This document shows positions 34,914-43,288 of a stretch of 64,000 bases of DNA, piece after piece (positions within the stretch are counted from its first letter, which is position 1; the number at the start of each line of letters is the position of its first letter). Source of the stretch: UBA4582 sp002389265 (GTDB taxonomy: Bacteria; Pseudomonadota; Gammaproteobacteria; Pseudomonadales; Azotimanducaceae). Under the pieces are notes generated by a model. That model made no database searches. It was not told where the DNA came from and was given only the letters and a program-made list of their open reading frames with translations. Location of the stretch: NCBI GenBank assembly GCA_943788825.1, contig CALSRT010000002.1, positions 1,054,001-1,118,000 of the forward strand, read 5' to 3'. Both the position numbers and the translations under genes were made by a program.

Positions 34914-35393
34914 GCGGACTGTACCCAAATATTCGCTATTTTAAAGACCCAAAATAATATCGAAGATCGAGGTAGGCCCATAAATTGGGGGATCTACACG
35001 TTGGTAGTTACTCACCTCTTCATTAAGTTATTCACAACCTGACCCAGAAAGTAAAAAGCCGCTATTAATCTTGGGAAATTAAACATCGGACCAGGTATGC
35101 GGCGTAACTTGTTGAATTTAAATATAAAAAGCGATTTGCTCAAAAAATAAACAATCGATTATGTGGCAAAAACGTCGAGGTTTTTAAGTTACTAAGGAAA
35201 CTGTCCCCAGAGTTATCCACAGAAAATGTGGATATCTCTGTTGCGTCGCATTAATTAATTGTGTGGTTGAAATAACTGGGGTAAGCAGCGGAAGCCCGTG
35301 AAATAGATTCTCGAAAGTCGTTATTCTGTATACTCGGACTGATAGTGCTTACCGAGCGTACGCTGGCAAGTTTAATAATGCGGAGGTGAAGAC
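34914..35393. other. 480-bp AT-rich non-coding region with DnaA-type boxes
   Basis: No gene is supportable. It holds TTATTCACA (35028-35036) and TTATCCACA (35213-35221), both exact TTATNCACA matches, and TGTGGATAT (35227-35235), an inverted near-match 5 bp away. Between them lies an AT-rich stretch (about 35105-35160). There are only two GATC sites. It may be a DnaA-controlled promoter, a DnaA-titration site or an origin-like region. The last 60 bp should carry the promoter of the following operon. Confidence 0.6.
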
Positions 35394-35678
35394 GTGATCG
35401 ATAACAACGCTGATAAGCAACCCGAACATGAGAATCGCGACTATTGGCGCGCCAATCTGCGTCTGATGTCAGGTCTACTGTTGATCTGGTTTCTGGTGTC
35501 ATTTGGCTGTGGCATCTTGTGGGTTGATTACCTTAATCAATTTCATTTCTTTGGCTTCAAGTTAGGTTTTTGGTTCTCTCAGCAGGGATCTATTGTGGTC
35601 TTCGTTATCCTGATCTTTGTTTACGCTTGGCGCATGAACCAGCTGGATAGAGTTCACGGCGTTGATGAGCAGGAGTAG
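35394..35678 (+). CDS. DUF4212 small membrane subunit of a sodium:solute symporter
   Basis: A 94-residue protein with two hydrophobic segments (about residues 25-47 and 62-82: LLLIWFLVSFGCGILWVDYL; IVVFVILIFVYAWRM). The motif NLRLMSGLLLIWFLVSFG and the downstream symporter are typical of the DUF4212/VC_2705 pair. GTG start with GGAGG upstream; the symporter start follows within 4 bp. Confidence 0.9.
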   Translation: MIDNNADKQPEHENRDYWRANLRLMSGLLLIWFLVSFGCGILWVDYLNQFHFFGFKLGFWFSQQGSIVVFVILIFVYAWRMNQLDRVHGVDEQE

Positions 35679-35681
35679 GTG

Positions 35682-37445
35682 ATGAGTGCACAAGTATTAA
35701 GCTATCTATTTGTCGGCTTATCTTTTGCGCTGTATATCGGCATTGCGATCTGGAGTCGATCGTCATCAACCAGTGAGTTTTATGTTGCCGGTGGCCATGT
35801 ACATCCCTTGGCGAATGGCGCGGCCACTGCAGCGGACTGGATGTCTGCCGCCTCGTACCTGTCGATGGCTGGCATTATAGCCTTTGAGGGCGCAGATGGT
35901 GCTCGTTATCTGATGGGCTGGACTGGCGGTTATGTTTTACTGGCGTTATTGCTGGCGCCTTATCTGCGAAAGTTTAACAAGTTTACGGTGCCAGACTTTG
36001 TCGGTGATCGCTACTATTCACAAGCTGCACGATTAGTGGCAGTGGTTTGCGTGATCTTTATTTCTTTCACCTATGTTGCCGGTCAGATGCGCGGCGTGGG
36101 TGTGGTCTTTTCGCGCTTCCTGGAAGTCGATATTAATACGGGCGTGGTCATTGGTATGGGCATCGTGTTTTTCTATGCGGTGCTGGGGGGCATGAAGGGC
36201 ATTACCTATACTCAGGTTGCCCAGTATTGTGTGCTGATATTTGCCTACCTGGTGCCTGCAATTTTTATCTCCCTGACCTTGACCAATAATCCGATCCCCA
36301 TGTTGGGCCTCGGCAGCACCCTGGCTGCAGAGCCGGTGTATCTGCTGGATAAGCTCGATGGCTTGACGACAGAGCTGGGGATGACGGCGTTTACCGCAGG
36401 AAATAAGTCGACCATCGATATGTTCTTTATTGCCGCGGCGCTGATGGCGGGGACCGCGGGCTTGCCTCATGTCATCGTGCGGTTTTTTACCGTCCCTCGG
36501 GTTAGAGACGCCAGAATATCGGCGGGCTATGCGCTGGTTTTAATTGCCTTGCTATACACGACCGCGCCTGCGGTGGCAGCGTTTGCTCGGATTAACATCA
36601 TTAATGCTATGGATGGATTGCACTATAGCGAGGCGCCTGAGTGGTTTGGTAAGTGGGAAAATAGCGGACTGATCGCCTGGATTGATAAAAATAATGATGG
36701 TGAGATTCAATACCGCGGCGGTGCTGCCATGGAGCAGAAGCCAGTGTATGACCTTGGTCGAGGTGCGAGCGGTGAGCGATTACTCACTAATAAAGCCACC
36801 TCGAATGACAACGAACTCTATATTGACCGGGACATTATTGTCCTTGCTCACCCGGAAATCGCTCAGCTGCCGAACTGGGTCGTGGCTCTGGTGGCAGCTG
36901 GTGGTCTGGCTGCGGCTTTATCGACGGCGGCGGGTTTGTTATTGGTGATCTCCACGGCGATTGCCCATGACTTGTTGAAAAAGACTTTTCGGCCGAATAT
37001 TACGGAGCGCCAAGAACTGCGTTACGCGCGCCTGGCTGCTGCCGTGGCGATCGCTATTGCGGGGCTGTTTGGCATCTATCCGCCGGGTTTCGTTGCAGAG
37101 GTGGTTGCCTTCGCCTTTGGTCTGGCCGCGGCTAGCTTTTTCCCGGTCATTCTTCTGGGTATTTTCTCGACTCGGATGAATAAGGAGGCCGCCATCAGCG
37201 GTATGCTCACTGGTTTGATCTTCACCTTTAGTTATATCGTTTATTTCAAGTTCATCAGCCCGGAAACCAATATTGCGGCTCACTGGTGGTTTGGTATATC
37301 GCCAGAAGGTATTGGCAGCCTGGGCATGATCCTGAATTTCATGGTGTCGTTCGTCGTCATGCGTATAACACCACCGCCACCCCAGGAAGTTCAGGATCTT
37401 GTCCAGCATATCCGGGTTCCACAAGCGAGGCCTAGCAGTCAATGA
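35682..37445 (+). CDS. Sodium:solute symporter, VC_2705 subfamily
   Basis: A 587-residue SSS-family transporter with about 13 membrane segments, related to the acetate permease ActP. Seen: SSSTSEFYVAGG at the N-terminus, the Na+ region ADWMSAASYLSMAG, and a hydrophilic insert near residue 335 with DKNNDGEIQYRG, which resembles an EF-hand calcium loop apart from its last position. The ATG at 35682 has AGGAG 6 nt upstream. It needs the DUF4212 partner. The substrate is unknown; monocarboxylates are usual. The following ligase gene overlaps by 4 bp. Confidence 0.88.
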   Translation: MSAQVLSYLFVGLSFALYIGIAIWSRSSSTSEFYVAGGHVHPLANGAATAADWMSAASYLSMAGIIAFEGADGARYLMGWTGGYVLLALLLAPYLRKFNKFTVPDFVGDRYYSQAARLVAVVCVIFISFTYVAGQMRGVGVVFSRFLEVDINTGVVIGMGIVFFYAVLGGMKGITYTQVAQYCVLIFAYLVPAIFISLTLTNNPIPMLGLGSTLAAEPVYLLDKLDGLTTELGMTAFTAGNKSTIDMFFIAAALMAGTAGLPHVIVRFFTVPRVRDARISAGYALVLIALLYTTAPAVAAFARINIINAMDGLHYSEAPEWFGKWENSGLIAWIDKNNDGEIQYRGGAAMEQKPVYDLGRGASGERLLTNKATSNDNELYIDRDIIVLAHPEIAQLPNWVVALVAAGGLAAALSTAAGLLLVISTAIAHDLLKKTFRPNITERQELRYARLAAAVAIAIAGLFGIYPPGFVAEVVAFAFGLAAASFFPVILLGIFSTRMNKEAAISGMLTGLIFTFSYIVYFKFISPETNIAAHWWFGISPEGIGSLGMILNFMVSFVVMRITPPPPQEVQDLVQHIRVPQARPSSQ

Positions 37446-38815
37446 AAGACGCATCTGATCTTATTGCCCAGTACCAGAGTGAGGGCATCAAAAGAATTAA
37501 ATTTGCTGTCTGCGACATCGACGGGGTGTTGCGTGGAAAATACATCAGCCTGGAGAAATTCGCTGCCATCGCGGCGGGCACTTCGGGTTTTTGTGACTGC
37601 GTACTCGGTTGGGACGTAGACGATCAGCTTTACGACAACGGGACCTTCACAGGCTGGCATACGGCCTATCCCGACGCTTTGGTACGACTTGATCTAAGCA
37701 CTGAGCGAAGACTACAGGATGAAGGTAATATGCCATTCTTTCTCGGCGACTTCGTCATTCAGGATCAGCAAAAGTTCCACCCAATTTGTCCTCGAAGTCG
37801 TCTCAAGGAGGTCTTGAACCGAGCACAACAGGCAGGTTTGGGTGCGAAATTAGCCTTTGAATATGAGTTTTTTGTATTCGACGAAACGCCCCATTCAATC
37901 CGTGAAAAAAACTACCGAAATCTGGTGCCGCTGTCGCCGGGTAATTTTGGTTATTCCATACTCAGGACGAATACCTATGCTGATTTGTTCAACGAGTTAA
38001 TGGACTACTGTATAGCGCATAATTTTCCGCTGGAATGTCTGCATTGTGAAACAGGCCCCGGTGTCTGGGAGGGCGCTATTACTGTTGATGACGCCTTGGC
38101 GGCGGCGGATAAAGCGGTGATGTTCAAGACCTTTGTGAAATCCTTCTTTCAACGTAAAGGCTTGGTCGCAACGTTTATGGCCAAATGGTCCATGGACTAT
38201 CCAGGCCAAAGTGGCCACTGTCATCAATCGCTCCAACATCTGAATAATGGTGAGAGTGCATTTTTTGATTCAAATGCGGCCTATTCCATGAGCGAATTGC
38301 AAAAATCCTATGTCGCGGGTCAGCAAAAATACCTACGCCAATTATTGGCAGTCACTTCACCGACCATTAACAGTTATACGCGGCTGGTTAAAGGAGCTTG
38401 GGCGCCAACGGCAGCCACATGGGGCGTCGAAAATCGTACCACAGCATTACGCGTGATTCCTGGTTCTGCAAAAAGTCAGCGAGTTGAGTTCAGGGTTGGC
38501 TCTGCTGATGCGAATCCTTATCTCGTGGCTGCAGCGACCCTGGGGGCTGGGTTGCTCGGCATTGAGGAAAGGCTTGAACTGACGGCTCCTGTCGTGGGGG
38601 ATGCCTATGCAATTCAAGATCAGCTGCCGCCGGATTGGCAGTTTCCGACGAATTTGCGAGATGCAAATCGAGCCTTGGCTAAGTCGGAAGCGGCAAAAAA
38701 CTTATTTGGCGAGCCCTTTGTTGAGCACTATGTTGCCAGCCGAGACTGGGAAGTTCGGCAGTATGAAAAACAGGTGACTGACTGGCAACTACAACGCTAT
38801 TTCGAAATTATTTAG
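37442..38815 (+). CDS. Glutamine-synthetase-family gamma-glutamyl ligase (PuuA/GlnA3-like)
   Basis: A 457-residue GS-fold enzyme expected to join glutamate to an amine with ATP. Seen: a short beta-grasp N-domain (FAVCDIDGVLRGKYI), metal ligands EYEFFVF and ETGPGVWE, GHCHQSL with the glutamate/metal His, and the C-terminal NRTTALRVIP and EFRVGSADANPYL. It lacks the conserved Tyr-adenylylation loop of GlnA, so it is not the main glutamine synthetase. The overlap with the symporter suggests the transported solute or its amine product is the substrate. Glutamylputrescine-like chemistry is inferred. Confidence 0.82.
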   Translation: MKDASDLIAQYQSEGIKRIKFAVCDIDGVLRGKYISLEKFAAIAAGTSGFCDCVLGWDVDDQLYDNGTFTGWHTAYPDALVRLDLSTERRLQDEGNMPFFLGDFVIQDQQKFHPICPRSRLKEVLNRAQQAGLGAKLAFEYEFFVFDETPHSIREKNYRNLVPLSPGNFGYSILRTNTYADLFNELMDYCIAHNFPLECLHCETGPGVWEGAITVDDALAAADKAVMFKTFVKSFFQRKGLVATFMAKWSMDYPGQSGHCHQSLQHLNNGESAFFDSNAAYSMSELQKSYVAGQQKYLRQLLAVTSPTINSYTRLVKGAWAPTAATWGVENRTTALRVIPGSAKSQRVEFRVGSADANPYLVAAATLGAGLLGIEERLELTAPVVGDAYAIQDQLPPDWQFPTNLRDANRALAKSEAAKNLFGEPFVEHYVASRDWEVRQYEKQVTDWQLQRYFEII

Positions 38816-38841
38816 GCGCGGCATCACTGGCGGAACAAGTA

Positions 38842-39582
38842 TTGAAAATCGGCATTCTAAAAGCAGACTCTGTCCTCGAGCAGTTTCAAGTTGATTTCGG
38901 CGAGTATCCGGAAATGGTATCTCGCGTGCTAAGCGCAGTCACGCAGGTTGAAGGCGATGAAACGCTTGAGTTTGTTGCTTTCGATGTTGAGCATGGCCAA
39001 TATCCTGAAGACATTGGCGATTGTGATGGCTACATTATCACTGGCAGCAAAAAAAGTGTTTATGACGATGAACCCTGGATTCATCGATTGCGCGAGTTTG
39101 TGGTTAAGCTGGATCAAACCCAAACACCGACAGTAGGTATTTGCTTCGGTCACCAGATGATGGCAGAAGCCTTAGGGGGCAAAACCGAACCTGCCGATGT
39201 GGGCTGGCGGGTTGGCGTGCATAACGCGGAAGTCCTCGCCAAGGCCGAGTTCATGAGTCCTGTCGCGAATCAATTTGCGTTACTGTACTCCCACAAAGAC
39301 CAGGTAAGCATCCTGCCACCAGGCGCCACTCTGCTGGCGAGCAGCAACAATTGCCCAAATGCTATGTTCACGGTAGGCGAGCATATGCTGGCTCTGCAGG
39401 GGCATCCGGAATTCATCAAGGAATATTCACAGGGTCTGATGGAGCTACGTCAGGAAATGCTCGGTGCTGAAAAATTTAGCGCAGGTATTGCCTCGCTCAA
39501 TATGCTGACTGACCAGTCACTAATCGCTGCCTGGATACTTCGGTTTCTGTCAAGCAGTCGTCCTCAAGCCCGCCTCGAATAG
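38842..39582 (+). CDS. Class I glutamine amidotransferase domain protein
   Basis: A 246-residue GATase1 protein of the stand-alone GMP-synthase-like type. Seen: GSKKSVYDDEPW, the nucleophile Cys101 in GICFGHQ and the base His in LALQGHPEF. TTG start. It lies 26 bp after the GS-like ligase. A PuuD-like hydrolase of gamma-glutamyl amines is a reasonable guess, because ligase plus class I amidohydrolase is the PuuA/PuuD logic; PuuB and PuuC partners are not seen. Confidence 0.82.
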   Translation: MKIGILKADSVLEQFQVDFGEYPEMVSRVLSAVTQVEGDETLEFVAFDVEHGQYPEDIGDCDGYIITGSKKSVYDDEPWIHRLREFVVKLDQTQTPTVGICFGHQMMAEALGGKTEPADVGWRVGVHNAEVLAKAEFMSPVANQFALLYSHKDQVSILPPGATLLASSNNCPNAMFTVGEHMLALQGHPEFIKEYSQGLMELRQEMLGAEKFSAGIASLNMLTDQSLIAAWILRFLSSSRPQARLE

Positions 39583-39744
39583 CGATTTTGCAGTTTTTAC
39601 GGACCAATTCTCGCGGTGTCATCGATGGCGCGGGCAGTGCAGTTACTGAAATTAGTCGCTGATCTAATTTAGTTGTGATTCATCGCGGCTTAGTGCAAAT
39701 TCTGTCGCTTTATTAAAATCTCTATTAAAAGAAGGAAGGCCGTC

Positions 39745-40800
39745 GTGGTGGATAACATGTCTCGCCGGGGTTTTGACCCCTTGACCTATTATTTCGAAGA
39801 CCAGGCACCGGGTAGTGGCGATGTGACAAAGGTCGCCGAGGGCTGTTATTGGGCGCGTTTACCCATGGGTGGGCGCCTGAACCACATTAACGTCTGGTTG
39901 CTGAAAGATCATGATGGCTGGACGATTGTGGATACCGGCCTGAATTCGCCGGATGTTCAGCAAGACTGGCAGGCTATTTTCAAGCAACACCTTGGCGGGC
40001 TACCTGTTATCCGAGTGATCGCGACGCATTTGCACGCAGATCACACGGGTAATGCCGGTTGGCTCTGTCGTCAATGGGGTTGTGAGCTCTGGATGAGTCG
40101 CAGTGATTTTTACATGTGTAAGGTGATGGCTGCCGATGGACCTGCCGATGTGCCGGATGACGCCATCAAGTTCTACCGACAGGCTGGCTTTGATGAGGCC
40201 CGACTGGATCGATATCGTAGTCGCTTTGGTCAGTTTGGCGCCAATATCACGCCGCTACCGGCGGGTTATCGACGTATCAAAGATGGTCAGTACATCGATA
40301 TTGGTGGCCGCGAGTGGCGAGCATTGATCGGTCATGGCCATGCGCCGGAACACGTCTGTTTATATTGCCCTGAGCTCAAGATCATTATCGGCGGTGACCA
40401 ACTGCTACCCAAAATCACCCCTAATGTCGGGGTCCAGCCCTCGGAGCCGCAGGCTAATCCTTTGAAAGACTGGATTAACTCCTGTATCCGGTTCAGGGAG
40501 TACTTGCCGCCAGATTTAATGGTTTTACCTGCCCATGAAAGTATCTATACCGGTGTTCATGAGCGATTGACCGCGTTAATCGACTGGCATGAGGTGGCAC
40601 TCTTGAAGCTCTATGATTTATGCGCTGAGCCGAAACGCGCCGTTGATGTGTTTCCTGCATTGTTTCGCAGCAAGATCACAGATTGGACCTACTTTCCCGC
40701 AACCGGTGAGGCCATCGCGCATCTGCATTGCGCGCTCGAGCGCAGAATGCTGAAAGTTGAAGTGGACGCCGATGGCGTTGCCTGGTGGCGCCAGGCGTAA
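39745..40800 (+). CDS. MBL-fold hydrolase, glyoxalase II/lactonase-like
   Basis: A 351-residue metallo-beta-lactamase-fold protein. Seen: THLHADHTGN (metal motif, about residue 95), GHGHAPEH, GGDQLLPKITPN, PAHESIY and a helical C-terminal domain. The layout with a long insert between the first and third ligands resembles MBL thioesterases found near fatty-acid genes. GTG start with AAGGAAGG upstream. The substrate is unknown; it could serve the lipid genes that follow. Confidence 0.82.
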   Translation: MVDNMSRRGFDPLTYYFEDQAPGSGDVTKVAEGCYWARLPMGGRLNHINVWLLKDHDGWTIVDTGLNSPDVQQDWQAIFKQHLGGLPVIRVIATHLHADHTGNAGWLCRQWGCELWMSRSDFYMCKVMAADGPADVPDDAIKFYRQAGFDEARLDRYRSRFGQFGANITPLPAGYRRIKDGQYIDIGGREWRALIGHGHAPEHVCLYCPELKIIIGGDQLLPKITPNVGVQPSEPQANPLKDWINSCIRFREYLPPDLMVLPAHESIYTGVHERLTALIDWHEVALLKLYDLCAEPKRAVDVFPALFRSKITDWTYFPATGEAIAHLHCALERRMLKVEVDADGVAWWRQA

Positions 40801-40861
40801 CTGTTTGTTGTTCTAGTTGATGCGGGCCCACCTGATAGGCTGAGCCCGCGAGTCACTCGAC

Positions 40862-41623
40862 TTACTTGGGGGCGAAACGCACGCCGGCATCAACTCGAAT
40901 AGTGCTGCCGTTCATCATGCAGTTTTCGTAGATAGCAACTGCCATCTTGGCATACTCGACCGGACGGCCCATGCGCTTCGGAAACGCTGCGTCTTTGACC
41001 AGATTTTGTGACGCAGCTTCAGGAATACCTTTGGTAATGCCAGTGCTGAATAGGCTAGGCGCTATAGTCATCACCCGCACACCCATGCTGCCAAGATCTC
41101 GGGCCATTGTTAACGTCATTGCGGCTATGCCGCCTTTGGCTGCTGAGTAAGCCACCTGGCCGATTTGGCCCTCGAATGCCGCGATAGATGCCGTATTAAT
41201 GATCACGCCCCGCTCACCATCTTCGTTGGGCTCGTTGGTGCCCATTTTTTCTGCTGTCAGCCGCGAGATATTGAAAGCGGAAATCAAATTGAGATCAATG
41301 ACTCTTTGAAAGTCTGCTAACGGGTGGGCCCCGTCCCTGGCAACTGTGCGCTTGGCGAGACCGCCGCCGGCTGTGTTACAGACAAAGTGGACGCCACCGA
41401 GTTGTTCGACAGCTGCATTGATCGCGGCTTCCGTACCTTCATAGTCCATGACGTTGCAAGGATAAAAGGTGGCACCCAAACGTTCTGCAACGGCGGCACC
41501 GTCAGACGTGGGCAAGTCCAGTATGGCGAGCTTGCCGCCTTTCTCTACCCACAGTTCGGCGGTTGCCAGGGCCATGCCGGATGCGCCACCGACTATAATT
41601 GCGCTGTGATCTTTAATTTCCAT
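40862..41623 (-). CDS. SDR oxidoreductase, 3-hydroxyacyl-CoA dehydrogenase type 2-like
   Basis: A 253-residue classical SDR close to HSD17B10-type enzymes, which oxidise short or branched 3-hydroxyacyl-CoAs. Seen: VGGASGMALA near residue 11 (a variant of TGxxxGxG), NTAGGG, and the triad Ser146, Tyr159, Lys163 (YSAAK). I start at ATG 41623; ATG 41659 adds 12 residues. It is divergent from the acyl-CoA dehydrogenases, consistent with one pathway. Confidence 0.85.
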   Translation of the reverse strand: MEIKDHSAIIVGGASGMALATAELWVEKGGKLAILDLPTSDGAAVAERLGATFYPCNVMDYEGTEAAINAAVEQLGGVHFVCNTAGGGLAKRTVARDGAHPLADFQRVIDLNLISAFNISRLTAEKMGTNEPNEDGERGVIINTASIAAFEGQIGQVAYSAAKGGIAAMTLTMARDLGSMGVRVMTIAPSLFSTGITKGIPEAASQNLVKDAAFPKRMGRPVEYAKMAVAIYENCMMNGSTIRVDAGVRFAPK

Positions 41624-42040
41624 GATTCTCTCTTTGATTGCTATGTTGAATGTCTGCAAGGCGTCACGGGGTTTCCGGGCCTCGCGGTTTTTTTTGCGTA
41701 GTCGTGGTCATACTTACCCAGAATTCAGTCTGACTCAAGCCAACTTTCACAAAAATGGCCCGTCGGTGACGTTCGAGCGACGTGTCTGTTTTCCACAGTA
41801 CGGTTCAGATGCTCGCAGGTGAGCGAATGTCGTGGCAGCTTGCGGTTGCGCCATGTTTGATGTTTTGGCCGTGTCTAGGGTACAGTGCGGTTCTGGCTGG
41901 CACGGGACAGAATTGATGAGTAACCGGATTTTTCTCTGCGAACGGACTCCGTCAACCAGTCCTTTAATATATTGTTAGACGCAATAAAAAACAGTACCGA
42001 TGGTGCGACATATCAACGACAGAAATTGGAGCATGTGGAC
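41624..42040. other. 417-bp divergent intergenic region
   Basis: Lies between the SDR and the first acyl-CoA dehydrogenase and must contain both promoters. TTTAATATATTGTT (41960-41975) is an AT-rich -10-like stretch for the plus-strand genes. I see no repeat, RNA or extra gene worth calling. Confidence 0.4.
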
Positions 42041-43261
42041 ATGGTTGAACGCAGTAACGAGCAGGAGGCATTTCGCCAGTCAGTACGAACCTGGCTAGAC
42101 GAAAATTTCCCACCGACGTTAAAGGGTAAAGGCGCTGAACTGTTGGGCTATGGTGAGTATACCGGTCCGCTGCAGGACGATGCGTCACTTTGGCAACAGC
42201 GGCTGGGAGGGAAAGGCTGGGGTACGCCCACTTGGCCGAGTCAATATGGTGGCGGCGGCCTTGATCATATTCAGACCAAGATCCTACACGAGGAAATGAA
42301 TCGGATTGGTGCTTTTAACCCGATTATTGTGTTGGCGGGCATGGGCGTCACGATGGTTGGCCCGACGATTCTCGAATACGGCACCGAAGATCAAAAGATT
42401 CGCCATCTACCGCCGATGTGTCGGGGTGAAATACGCTGGTGCCTGGGTTATTCGGAGCCGAATGCGGGCTCTGACCTGGCTTCACTGGCGACTAAAGCTG
42501 AAGATCAGGGTGATAGCTGGGTGGTCAATGGGCAAAAGGTCTGGACCTCTGGGGCCGATATTTCGCAATGGTGTGGCGCGCTCGTGCGTACCGACAGTAA
42601 GGCCAAGAAGCGTAACGGGATCAGTTTTCTGATGCTGAAAATGGATCAACCAGGCATCGAAACGCGACCCATCAAGCTGATCGCTGGAGCTTCACCATTT
42701 TGTGAGACATTTTTCACCGATGCTCGAGCCGACAAGACCGATATGCTGGGTAATTTGAATGATGGCTGGAGTGTTGGCAAACGCTTGCTGCAACACGAAC
42801 GCGCGAGCCAAACCGGCGTACGGAATACCGGTGGCGGCAAGTCAGAGGCGTTGCAAGACATGGCTAAGCGTTATGTGGGTGCAGATGCCGAGGGGCGTCT
42901 GGATGATGCAGATCTGCGTTTACGACTGGCAAACCACTTAATGGATGCGCAGGCGCATGGCTTGACCATCAGTCGGATTGCCGCAGAGGCTAGAGGCAAT
43001 GTCGAGGTTAGTGCCTCGGCGTCGATATTGAAAAATTCAGCCACGCATGTGGCCCAAACCCAATCGGAACTGACCCTTGAGTTGATGGGGCATAGTGGTC
43101 TCGGCTGGGAAGGCGAGGGTTTTAATGATGCTGAGCTTGCAACAGTCCGCAACTGGCTGTCAGGCAAAGCCATGTCGATCTACGGAGGTTCATTTGAGGT
43201 GCAGAACAATATCATCTCGAAAAATATTTTAGGCCTCCCGGAAAATACCCAAAAGGGCTGA
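42041..43261 (+). CDS. Acyl-CoA dehydrogenase, larger subunit-type
   Basis: A 406-residue flavoprotein of the acyl-CoA dehydrogenase fold. Seen: LPPMCRGEIRWCLGYSEPNAGSDLASL and WVVNGQKVWTSGA (FAD/substrate region), and C-terminal MSIYGGSFEVQNNIISKNILGLP. I do not see the usual catalytic Glu in the C-terminal YEGT-type position: this has YGGSFEVQ. Paired dehydrogenases of this sort can form heterotetramers acting on steroid side chains (FadE-type in actinobacteria). ATG 42041 with GGAG upstream; ATG 41972 is possible. The second dehydrogenase follows 27 bp later. Confidence 0.87.
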   Translation: MVERSNEQEAFRQSVRTWLDENFPPTLKGKGAELLGYGEYTGPLQDDASLWQQRLGGKGWGTPTWPSQYGGGGLDHIQTKILHEEMNRIGAFNPIIVLAGMGVTMVGPTILEYGTEDQKIRHLPPMCRGEIRWCLGYSEPNAGSDLASLATKAEDQGDSWVVNGQKVWTSGADISQWCGALVRTDSKAKKRNGISFLMLKMDQPGIETRPIKLIAGASPFCETFFTDARADKTDMLGNLNDGWSVGKRLLQHERASQTGVRNTGGGKSEALQDMAKRYVGADAEGRLDDADLRLRLANHLMDAQAHGLTISRIAAEARGNVEVSASASILKNSATHVAQTQSELTLELMGHSGLGWEGEGFNDAELATVRNWLSGKAMSIYGGSFEVQNNIISKNILGLPENTQKG

Positions 43262-43288
43262 TCCCTACAAATTAAGGAAGTCATTAGG

